From positions 1-43,784 of the forward strand of contig FWCC01000433.1 of the NCBI GenBank assembly GCA_900169235.1: a DNA stretch of 43,784 nt, written 5' to 3'. The DNA comes from Zarea fungicola. Lineage: Eukaryota; Ascomycota; Sordariomycetes; Hypocreales; Cordycipitaceae. Position 1 is the stretch's first letter, and each line of letters starts with the position of its first letter. A program made the position numbers and the translations under genes. The notes under the pieces are model-generated. The model searched no databases, had not been told where the DNA came from, and worked only from the letters and a program-made list of their open reading frames with translations. Of the stretch, positions 20,972 through 31,061 are shown in pieces.

Positions 20972-22256
20972 GGTGATTGGATTCTTTTTCTTCCTTCCCA
21001 AAGATGGGGATTTTCAAAAAGAGGAAGGCAAGGTCAGAAAACCCAAAGGAAAAGGGCTGGCTCCCTTTTACCAAATTGATGGGTAAGAAAGAAAAGGAGT
21101 TGATGTCTACAACTTGAAGCAACTCCTTTGCGCAGGTATGCGAGGGGCGGGATTACTTATAAGCTGAGAGCAGGCATCTCAGCACAGCTACATGGAGGCG
21201 GTGGAAGTTAATCAATTTTACTAAAGATTGCCACACTCATACTCAGTTCCCCGGCAAGGTCCCGGAGGCTCGAACAAAATGGCGTGCCGAACCCCTACAA
21301 AAACGGCACTGGATGTACGGCACGCGCTATCAATAGCCTGGCAACGGTATCAATGGCCCTGCAACAAATAAAGACACAATCAAATGCTCACCTGCCTAAT
21401 CAGTAACTCGAACATTTTTTTGAGGAGGGGGGGGAAGCTGGATGGCTAGATCCTGGTGGCGTTTTGCGAAAGAGAGTAAGCCTCGCTATCACACCCTGTC
21501 TGCATGGAATGGTATCAGCAGCAACATTTTCACCAGAGGCTACTTTCGGTCGTGTATGGCTTAAACCGCTACAGCAAAAGTTCATCACCTGCCCTGGAAG
21601 TTCGGAACAAGAAAGGCGATGGTGTGGCAAACGCCATCAAATGGGAGACGCAGATACAAATTGGCAACGGGTTTGGATCGCCGCCATTGGGACAAGGTGT
21701 TGGCATGGCAGGAGAGGCTGAGAAAGCCAGTTTCACACTTACATACCTTTCCCCCTACCGCCCAAGATTCAACTGTCGCCTGCAGGGAACTATTGTAGCG
21801 TCTGCCGCGGGAAAGATAGCTTTTGGGCATGGGTTCCTCTGGACAAGGACGGGTCTAGCCTCAAACGAGTTGGTTTCTCTCGATACCCCGCAAATGCTAC
21901 CGCATCCCGTCTTGGGCAATCGCAGGGGTTCCAGGAACTTTTGTCCAGCACCCCCAAATCGCCAACTGACGCCACAGCAGGCTAGACGATTCGAGAGGAC
22001 CAAGCCGGCAGGAAATTGCCGCGTGCTGTCAGTATCATGACATTTGCAAAAAGATGTGTATTTCCTCGAGCCCGGCTTGGCACACTAAGAAGCCTTGGCA
22101 CACGTAGTGAGGACAGTAATAAGGCAAAGCCGCATCGCGACATGCTCAGAGATGTACACACGCACACGCCAGAAGCACTGAAATCATCGTCTACCCTTCC
22201 ACTTTGCTCGGCGACGAATGGCCATCAGCGTAATGAATACGCGGGAATTTCGCCGC

Positions 22257-22288
22257 CACACACACACACACACTCACACACACGCACA
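22257..22288 (+). repeat. CA microsatellite
   Basis: About 15 CA units with two interruptions (ACTC, CGCA) lie in the gene-poor region upstream of the OPT gene. Confidence 0.85.
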
Positions 22289-22961
22289 TCCCAGACCACG
22301 GCGCCACGGCCCAAGAAGGCAGCTTCTTAAATCTTAGCGGCGCTTTGCTCTCAGCCATATTTCTCGTTGTTGCGGGCTGTGGCATGACTCTCCCGCCCCA
22401 GGAGCGGACGCTCGTTCAAATGATTATTGAATTAGTGGCAGGGGCCCAAGGGGGAGTGAGGGAAGATTCAACTGATTACAATACGCCACCAAAAAAACTA
22501 GCTTGGCCGAGACTTGACATCAAAAGAGATAACGACTCCAGATCATCACATGTCCTCTTCATTCTATTCCCAAACTGGAACAGCTCTTTTCATTGTGCTA
22601 CTCAGTTTCTTACTCGTTCATTAGCACACTCTTTTTTTTTAACGCAACTTGAAGATATGTAGCCGGAGAGAGAACTGACTAAGGGGCCATGCCAACGAAG
22701 CAAACAATGCCATATACCAGCCCCGCCTATATTGCAACGTAGGCTTGGATGATGGACTGGGGGGTTGCATGTAATTGTCCAATTATCGACCGATGAAGCA
22801 CGGTAGACAGGACAAAGAGTCCCAATATTAGATGTGTTGCGCCTGCATGTTGAAATTCAGCTGAGACGTGGTGCAAGCAGGGTTTGGTAAAGCTACCGAT
22901 TCGTTACTCTGGACTGTTTGCTTTAACCATAAGTTGGACTGCCGAGACCATCAGACGCATG

Positions 22962-22992
22962 GCACACACATACACCCACACCCACACACATG
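22962..22992 (+). repeat. Imperfect CA microsatellite
   Basis: Interrupted CACACA/TACACC units run into an ATGCATATGC stretch, in the same gene-poor region as the other CA repeat. Confidence 0.75.
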
Positions 22993-23383
22993 CATATGCA
23001 AAGGGACCTTTTTTTTTTTTGAAGCTATTTGACTCTGGAAATTATTCTTTTTTCGGGCATCCATCCCTCCATGCTCGTTTGGCCTGTCCTTTTTTTAAAC
23101 CATCTATCTCAGCTGAGGCGCTGATGCATATGAAAACGCCACAGTATGCAGGCTGTATCAAAAGAGCCTTGCCACTCATAACGCCATTCACAGGGAAAGA
23201 AAAACCACAAAGGACTTTTGTTATTTGAAATTGACTAGGAGCAGTTGATCGGAACGAGCAAGATGTCACCGATTCCTTCGACTGGTAAAACGGGTTACAG
23301 TAATGCAGTTCGTTCGTTTTTCCAACGAGAACGGTTAGCACAGGCCGGATGTCTGTCTTTCTTGGGCAATCCCCGGTTCATGG

Positions 23384-23413
23384 CCAAAGATTCCCTCCAA
23401 AGATTCCCTCCAA
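23384..23413 (+). repeat. 13-bp tandem duplication
   Basis: The unit CCAAAGATTCCCT occurs twice head to tail (23384-23396 and 23397-23409), followed by a partial third copy CCAAA. No gene overlaps it. Confidence 0.9.
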
Positions 23414-25136
23414 ATGATGTTCCTCTGGCGGCAATGGGCAAGGAAAGTGTGTAATTAGAAACCTTTACACGGTCAAATTCAACATGCTCATGATTCGGCC
23501 AAACCTCACTCCCGACCAAGCGCAAATCGGTAAAGGCTAAACTGAAATAAAATGCACAGAGACGCGGCTGAGATCTATACATGTAGTTCATGTAGTACAG
23601 AGCGCACGCGCCTGTGTATCACATCGGATCAACTCGACGCTCCATATTATCCCCCCGTCTCACCAAAATTGCTCCGAAGCCGGTGGCGAAAGACCAAAAA
23701 AAAAAAAGACGCGATGGCTAACGGGGAAACTGCATATTTCCACCCAAGTTATTACTCCGTTTTCAACAGACCAGACCAGTAAACTAGAGAGTGTGTGCAA
23801 AAGGTCCAGGCCCCCTTGACCCTGGGCAAAGCAGCCAACGCCACGGGCCGCCAAGTCGGAACAGGGCAGAGGCGGCGAGCGACAGGCTTGGTGTCCCCCC
23901 CCCTTCTCCTGTTCCCTTTGTTTTTCTTGTGAGATTTGTGGCAATATGATTACTGTTAACTAGTTAGTGCGCCTAGACAAAAGTTCCCCTTTCCATCCCC
24001 CCTGCTGCTGCTCTCTCTTCCCCGGCTTGGCCATACCACACAGTAGTATCCAGAGGTAGATTGCCACCTCCCCCGACACTATCCTCCTGGAAGAAACCGG
24101 GCGTTGAAGGAAGAGCCAAGACAGTCCCCGGGTTTTAATTCTTGGCAAACAGTGCGTGGGATTTACAGGGCGATGCCGATTTTGCCGACTTGGCACGCTA
24201 ATGTATTAAAATAGTGAGTGTGGGAGAGAGGGAAAAGTAGAATCAGAGGCAGAAACACCTTACAAAACGAGGCAAGCAACAAAACATAAACCTTGTCTTG
24301 CATGTAACCCAGTAAAAATGCCCCGAGTCCAACCGCCTCCGGTCTCGGTCGACTTTGTCAGAAAACTGGTGCGCAGGGGCGAAAAGAAGCAAACACCTGG
24401 GCGAACAGACGGCGCACACACCAGGAGTTTCCATAATTGGCCGCTCCTTTGCGCAAAGTAATCAAGAGTTACTAAATATGCTTAAAATGGCGTTTAGGCT
24501 GCAGACTCTATTAGACTAGTCAACTAACACAGCGGGGCCGGGATTGACAAAACAAACAAGACCCAGTCAACAGTTCTTCCTGCTAGGTATTCTTTTTTCT
24601 TCGTTTGTCTCTGGCGCACTTTTCCTTTTTCCGCTCTATTTATAAACTGTGCCTCCAGTTAGTGGACTAGTTTGTAGAAACTACAAATTTATTTATGCCA
24701 TGATTAGATGGAGAGAAGAAGAGGTGGTCAAGCAATTCCATGCTAACCCCTCTCTATCCCAGCCTTGTTCGTCCTCTTATCGCGCTAGGAAAATTGTTGG
24801 AGCCAGCGGAATTTATTCAAGCTTAAAGAGGAATGTAAATAAAAATAAAAAATATCCAGACAATGCCTGCAGTGCAATTTTATTTTATTTTATTTTCCTC
24901 CGCGTGGCACATGTCGCTCGTGTTGGAGCGCCGAGATATCCCCGTAAGCTTCAGCCGCGATCCAGAGCGCAGAAACAATCATCACCCCAAAAGGACAGCA
25001 CACTGGTACAATATTCAAATAGCGGTTCTCTTCATTCATTGTACTCATGGCGAAGCTGGTAGGGAACAGTTGCATGTATCTAGCTACATTTTAACTTGCC
25101 GACAGCCAAGTCACTTGTGACTGATCGCACCACACG

Positions 25137-28100
25137 CTATGCCTTCTTTGCCTCCGCAGCTTTATCGACCCAGTTGGGGATATTTTGCGCAATCCATTCC
25201 TTGTCCACTTCCTTCCCGAGATCAACCACGGTGATTTCAGGAATGTCAAGCTCGAATTCTTCACCCTCAACCTTGTCTGGCCTTTCATCTACCAAGAGGC
25301 CGCCAGTCGCAAGCACAGCCAGCTCCTTGATATGTGACTCTATAGGCTTCTTCTGTAAATCCGCCACAGCTTCGCTAATCTTGAGGTACCGCCGGTCCTT
25401 GCTCTTCCCGCCAAAGGAAAATTGTGACCACATTATTTTGTTGTCATAGACCAACATATTTACGTCAAGGTTAAGGGCTTCCAAGTATTGAATGAGGTCG
25501 CAGACCAAGATATCCTTCACTTGCAAGGGCTGCCAAATCTTGTCCATCGTAATCGTGCCATTAGGTCCTGGCCATTCCACCTTGGAGGTAGGCATGGGTT
25601 CGGAGAAACCAAAGAACGGCAGAGCCAGGTTGACGAAGCCATTCTTGTACTGCTCAATGTCCTTCTTGCCGTCAATTATTTTGTAAAGCTCAAGCACGAC
25701 AAGACCGGTGGCCAGCGCTGTCGTGGTGGCAATGGCAGGAATGATTTTGCCTGCAATGAACTTGGTCTTGTGTCTGTCAGCAGGCTCAATCTTGTAGTTC
25801 TCGGCGCGCAGATTGCTAGCAGCGCTGATGAGGTCGATGTGGTGGTTCGAGTCATCATCCTTCTCAAATTCGACTGGCTGTAGCGTAAAGCCAGCTAGGC
25901 TGGAAGCAGCTGGAAGCGATTCTGCAATGCGCTGAAGCTCATCCGCATCGTCCAGCACATCCTCGTTCGGGTCGGGGTCACTGTCGTTGGCTTGGATCTT
26001 AACACCTGAGCTAGGCTTAAAGTCTGGCACAATAACGTTCTCCAACTCGCGTAGGTACAGGGCCCTGTCGTTGCTGGGGGGGTTAATGTTGAAATTGAAG
26101 GCACGGAGATTCGCCGCAGCCACAACAAAGCCGAAATGAGTCTCATTGTTGGTATCAAACTTGAGTGCTCCAGGGAAACGCTTCGCGCCACCCCAGAACT
26201 GGCCTCCATTTGACGTTACAGCATCCTCGGGAAATGTGTAGCAAAGCTGCTGGATGTTGTTGGCAAACTCAACCTCAAACAAATTCCTGGCCCACGCGAT
26301 GCAGTCTTCAAACGTTCTTGGGCGTTCTGTTGTCAACAGATCACGGATAGTCTCAATTGTCTCCTTCTCGTTTCCGCTCTGTCGAAGAGTCGACAAATAG
26401 TTCGGTTGTGTCAAATACAGATTAGCATTCGCAGGACCAGTGACGAAGCATCGTGTAAAGATGTGCTCCTTGGCCCACGCAATTGTGTGCTCGATTCGGT
26501 TGGGGAAACTGCGAAGCGTGCACATGGGAAAACTCGTCTCAACGGGGTCATTAGAGGAAGAGTATGACTCGGTAACAAAGGGCAGAATGACCTGAGTGTT
26601 GCCCTTGGTTCCAAGAGTGCCGCTATCCAGCAGTGGCTTCTTATAGAAAACGCAGCGCTGGTCCACGTATTGTCTCGCTTCAACATTGTCCAGGGCATTG
26701 GTAACGCCATCGAGGTTATTCCAAAAGTCACCATGGAATATATGCGTAGTGTCCTTACCAACGGGATCGCGGAAAGCCTGGATGTGACCATCCAGGTCGG
26801 GGTTCATGCGCTGAACAGCCCTGGCAGCACACTCGCTCTTCAAATGCCCGACATCGGCAGCTCTGAAGAGGAACTGGCGGTTAAGATTGCTCTTTTCAAT
26901 CGCATCCATATCCGTAACATAAATCTTGCCCTGGGGACCGGATCCAAGGCCCATCATGGCCCAGTTCTTCAGCATCTCACAGCCAATAGCACCGGCTCCA
27001 ACAAGGAATTGCTTCAGATTTGCAATCTTCTCTTGGTATTCCTTACCAAACACGGCGATCTGTCCATCATATCGGCTGCCAGAAGGCTTGCACGATTCAG
27101 CAGTACGTTTTACCGATGTAGGGAGAGACTCGAGAGAGTCAAAGTACATCCACTGCTGGATAGGATGGAATTTGCCAGAGACGGCCTTTAGAACCTCCTG
27201 TGCAGCAATACCGCCAAAGAAGGCGGCCATTGGGGAAAGATCGCCAAGGGCTTGGTAACTCAATTCTCTGAGAAGCTTCTCATCCACTTCAATTTCGAGC
27301 TTCTCCTCCTCAGCAAACTTCTTAGCCGAGCCGATAACGATTAAGGCGTCGTCATCGTCCATGGGACGGGGTAGCCTGCCCTGGGCCACTTGGAAAGCAT
27401 GCAGCGCCTGGAATCCGAGATGTAGCTGCTGTGGGCGATCAAACTTGGCGTAGTCTGAGATCAAGAATTCTGGATTCTTGGCCGACTCTGTATAGCTCTT
27501 GAAGTCTAGGATCTTTGGCATCTTGACTTGGTGGTACAGGCCACCCTGTTTATATTGACCGAGGCCAGAGACATCTCCGATGGAGAAGATGTGAGGTCCG
27601 GTAACGGTGACCTTTTTGGGCTCGCATCCATTGAGTCCTTCCAATCCCTCGATTCCAGAAAACGTCACATAATCACCGTCCTCGAGCCCATGGCGGGCCT
27701 CCTCCAGCGGGGAAACATTGCCGTCTTCAGTAATAGCCGAGATGATGCCTTCAATAGCTGTCTCGCCATTCGTGTCAACAACGGTGAATTTCTCTCCAAA
27801 ATCACAAAATATGGAGCCGAATAGGCCGTATGTATCGGCAATCACGACGTAGATGCCCTTGGAGTGGCAGTAGTCAGCAATTCGCTTTTGCGACAGGATC
27901 GGAACATTGGTAAGGACAACGGCTTGGAATTTGTCGAACTGGGACAGGTTTTCATCGAGGCTAAAATTGTCAGAATGGCGGATACAGATGGAGATGAGAG
28001 ATATTACCTAGGCGATTCATGGATGCTGACTGGCGTGTAGGCGTTGAGCTCTGCTATGCGAGGAGCCGAGACTTGGTCTCTAGGCTGGCCAACATCGGCG

Positions 28101-28384
28101 GGTGTCAGAAAGAACTGAGAGGAGAGGTCGGGGAGAGCGACCGGCGCAGGGTCATAGACAGTCAAGCTTTTTACGCCAGCCAGGGCAATGTTCTTGGCGA
28201 TCTCGACACCGAGGCCCTTCAAGCCGACTACGAGGACGTTGGAAGCACCCATGCGCTTCATGGCCTCGTGGCCAAGCACGTAGAGCTGACGGCTATAAAG
28301 GGACTCATCGATTTCGGAGTGCCCGGGGGCCGCGCCGTCGACTTGCATTTTGGAAGTAGAGTCGGTAATGCCCTGGATGGACAT
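25137..28384 (-). CDS. UBA1: Ubiquitin-activating enzyme E1
   Basis: Exons 28384..28008 and 27960..25137 give 1066 codons plus stop, close to other Uba1 proteins (about 1020-1060). The 47-bp intron is phase 2. E1 adenylates ubiquitin with ATP, holds it as a thioester and passes it to E2 enzymes. Visible parts are: the inactive adenylation half ([36 protein letters not shown]); the active half with [19 protein letters not shown] and [15 protein letters not shown]; the catalytic-cysteine loop [16 protein letters not shown] (Cys ~605); [14 protein letters not shown]; and a C-terminal ubiquitin-fold domain. The start is the least certain point. The ATG at 28384 follows a GGCTAACC branch-like site and may lie inside an intron (28373-28484) that would join a further upstream exon; see the findings. 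Confidence 0.93.
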
Positions 28385-29166
28385 GGTTAGCCGTTGTCGG
28401 TCTCATGTTTGGCCGTACAAGACATCGCCCTTGAAGATAGAAGGGCGTTCTGCATGCCAAGTTGGACGGCGACTGCAAACCTACCGACATGGTTCTTTTG
28501 ATATCTGGTTGAGCGTCTCCGTTGGAGAGCTTTCGTTTGCCTGATGCGGCTGAGCCAGGCAATTGGGAGGAAATCTTGAAGGTTGGGGAGCTAGCACCCA
28601 GGTCGAGCTTTACCCCGCCCAAAGATGCTGCACGTTGACCGTGTAGGGTGCTGTTTGAAAGGATTCTGCAAAGGGCGTCTCGAGGCTAGCAACAAGGCGC
28701 TCCGTGGACACTAAGATGTGTTTGTCTGCAGTCGTCTGAAGTTTGGGGATGTATGAAAAGGATGGGTTGGTCAGCAGAAGGATACTGAAGGACAGATGAA
28801 GGCAACCCTCGGAAGCTGTACCTCTATGCAATTGCGGGCGCTGCCCATGCTTAGCTAACCACACTGGACGGTAGTGGCTTTAGTGAGGGGCAGTGCCAGG
28901 CAACCAGCCAGTGGGTCCGCAGAACAGCTGTGTAGAAGGACATGGAAAGCTTCAGGTATTCGAAAACAAAGAGGTACATAAGTAACAGATGGCAAAAAAG
29001 CTCACAAAGCACTTTACAGCAGTGCAGAGAGGCAGTGACAGGTATTCACTTTTCAAATTTATAACGGCGTGGCTAATTATGGCAACGCCAGCTATCAGCT
29101 AGTACTATGTGAGGCGTATAGCTTCTGCGCGCCAGAGTCCGCCACAAGTGCTAATAAACCATTTAT
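28385..29166. other. UBA1 5' region, with a candidate upstream exon
   Basis: On the minus strand, 28574-28485 is open in the UBA1 frame and encodes 30 residues including SGKRKLSNGD and DIKRTMS. A GTAGGT donor follows at 28484, so the stretch could be a 5' exon. The frame has no ATG of its own nearby, so a still earlier exon would be needed. The rest, up to the FKBP12 stop, shows no gene. Confidence 0.45.
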
Positions 29167-29823
29167 TTATTTGGGAATGACCTTCTTGAGCTCAACATCA
29201 CTGAAATCAACAGTTAGCGACCAATCAAAGTGTACACCGATTTACTGATTAAGAGCTTACAAGATGAGATCGGCTCCGGGGGGGATGTGGCCGGGGAAAC
29301 CTCTGCAAGATACGGTTAGCTTGGTATATAACCGACGGGTTGCGTCTTCGTGTGAAGCAATCTAAATGGGACTTACGTAGCACCGTAGCCAAAGTCGCTA
29401 GATATTTGGTTAGTATTGGATAGATTCAAGTGAGGGGCTCGGGTGCAAACATACCTGGTAATGTCCAGGGTAGCCTTCTCGCCAGTCTTCATCTGGGTGA
29501 CACCCTCGTCCCAGCCTGGAGTATATGTTGTTAGCTTTTATTGCGCAGCCACGTCCAAGCTGTCGTCTATTCACCTCGGATAACCTGACCAACGCCAATC
29601 TTGGCCTGAAAGTCGCCACGGCCGACGGAAGAATCGAATCTGCACGGAGAGTTGCGAGGTTAGCAGAGCCGAAAGGAGGGTTGGGGGCAGGTCCGTACTG
29701 TTTGCCCTTATTGTCAGGCTTGGAGGTATCCTTCAACCAGCCAGTGTACTCGATGACGACCTCGTCACGAGCCTTGGGGATGGCGCCGGAGCCCTCCTTG
29801 ATAGTAGTCTTGGTAACACCCAT
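29167..29823 (-). CDS. FKBP12: FKBP12-type peptidyl-prolyl isomerase
   Basis: Six exons, 29823..29699, 29639..29575, 29515..29455, 29397..29377, 29302..29261 and 29200..29167, join into 115 codons plus stop, the normal length of FKBP12. The enzyme speeds cis-trans isomerisation of X-Pro bonds in the cytosol and is the receptor for FK506 and rapamycin. All pocket residues of the family are visible: EYTGWL, the Phe-Asp pair in FDSSVGRGDF, QVIRGWDEG, FGYGA, and IPPGADLIFDVEL. Five introns of 57-74 bp interrupt this short gene, and exon 4 is only 21 nt. All use GT-AG, with donors such as GTACGG, GTGAAT, GTATGT and GTAAG(T/C). A 38-39 bp tandem repeat lies in the promoter. Confidence 0.94.
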
Positions 29824-29978
29824 GTTGAGAAATCCGATTGATCGAGAATAGCAGATTTAGCGGGTATTAAAAGGGGAAGAGCCTGCAATGAGGAAAAGCG
29901 GCGATGGCAGGGTTTAAAAGTGAGAGCATTAAAAAGTGTAGCTATGCGGATGGAGGGACAGAATGGCGGGGCAGAGGG

Positions 29979-30065
29979 GTACCTGCCAGCCTACCAGCAA
30001 CCAGAGGCAGCAGTACGTACCTGCCAGCCTACCAGAGAACAGAAGGCAACGGTACGTACCTGCCA
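29979..30065 (+). repeat. 38-39 bp tandem repeat upstream of FKBP12
   Basis: GTACCTGCCAGCCTACCAG begins at 29979 and again at 30017, and its first ten bases recur at 30056, giving steps of 38 and 39 bp. The spacer sequence between cores is also similar (AACCAGAGGCAGCA / GAACAGAAGGCAACG). It lies about 155-245 bp before the FKBP12 start. Confidence 0.88.
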
Positions 30066-30422
30066 CACAAAGCCCACACGCAGAACCGCCGCAAAGGGTG
30101 GGGTCTCTGTCGTCATTGGACCTATGATGACAGGGCGCAAAGTGGGGGTTACTTGTACTGGTACTTGTTCTGGTACAAGATGCTACACAGTCCTCTGCTC
30201 AAGCTCTACATTTTGGTAGGAATTCTTGGACCTCCAGGAGGCACATTCGCTTTGTTCTGTAAACGCGGGAACTGCGTAGTATAAGTTTGCTTGCATCTCG
30301 TTCTATATCACATGCTAGTCTGTGATCCTGTCACCAATATACAATATCGATTTGTTGAGTCCTACTGAGATCTTGTGATGTGTTCCACAACCAAGGGATG
30401 TATGTACAGTGCTGGAGTGAGA

Positions 30423-30461
30423 GGTACCAAGGTACCTGTCCGGTACCATACTCGTACCGGT
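30423..30461. promoter_or_regulatory. GGTACC palindrome cluster
   Basis: GGTACC occurs at 30423, 30431 and 30442, followed by CGTACCGG near 30453. Three copies within 25 bp exceed chance, and the core GTACC is shared with the tandem repeat nearer FKBP12. The binding factor, if any, is unknown. Confidence 0.4.
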
Positions 30462-31061
30462 TCCTTCCTTTTTACCGCAATTCCAGGACAGCAATGCCTC
30501 GGATACGGAGTAATTATTAATAAGAAGTAGTTGCAGGTTCAACTATCCAAAACGTCGCTTGATTTTCGTCGCAGATAAAACCCAGTTGCGGAGCGGCTTT
30601 CGTCTGGGGATACTGGTTACCCTGTAGTTACAACTGTCGCCGCCGTGATGGCAACGCTATCAATGTTTGGTCAGGTATGCGGCAATTTACATTTAATTTT
30701 GATAAAGAAATACGTTTTCGATTTTTAAAATGCTAGGGGATCCATGCTGTGAGCTGCTGAATAATGTTCCGCGTTGCAATCACGCTACAGTTTCGCCAAG
30801 CAGAGGCCGAAACCAAACCGTCAAACATAGCGGTACTATCCCTGCAAGTCTACATTGAATAACCCCACAAGTAGAGTTAAAAATAAATAGCCGAATGACA
30901 TGGCTATCCAGTACCATTGATGGTATGCAACAGATGAAATATAAATAAATGGATTGCTGGGGTAGGTATCATAAAAATAAACACTAAACTATAGTAACAT
31001 CTCAAAAAGGTTCAATAGTAGGCTCGATGATAGAAGGGAAATGAGGAGTACCGAAAGTGGA

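Larger units (their letters stand above)
20972..25136. other. Long gene-poor region between OPT gene and UBA1
   Basis: These ~4.2 kb contain the OPT promoter and the 3' flank of UBA1. The longest open frame (21504-22040, 178 codons) matches nothing I know and lacks fungal coding character. Two CA-rich microsatellites, homopolymer runs (23008-23019 T, 23697-23708 A) and a 13-bp tandem duplication are present. No transposase, terminal repeat, tRNA or rRNA is apparent. It may hold long leader sequence or non-coding transcripts. Confidence 0.5.
29824..31061. other. FKBP12 promoter and 3' flank of the C2-domain gene
   Basis: No gene is visible in these ~1.2 kb. The part near FKBP12 holds tandem repeats containing GTACCTGCC and, further out, three GGTACC palindromes. 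From 30640 to 31061 the sequence is AT-rich and probably contains the 3' UTR of the C2-domain gene. Confidence 0.5.

Noticed and set aside
21504..22040. 178-codon plus-strand open frame upstream of the OPT gene
   Set aside because: No family is recognised, it overlaps several minus-strand frames of similar quality, and codon use lacks the bias of neighbouring genes.
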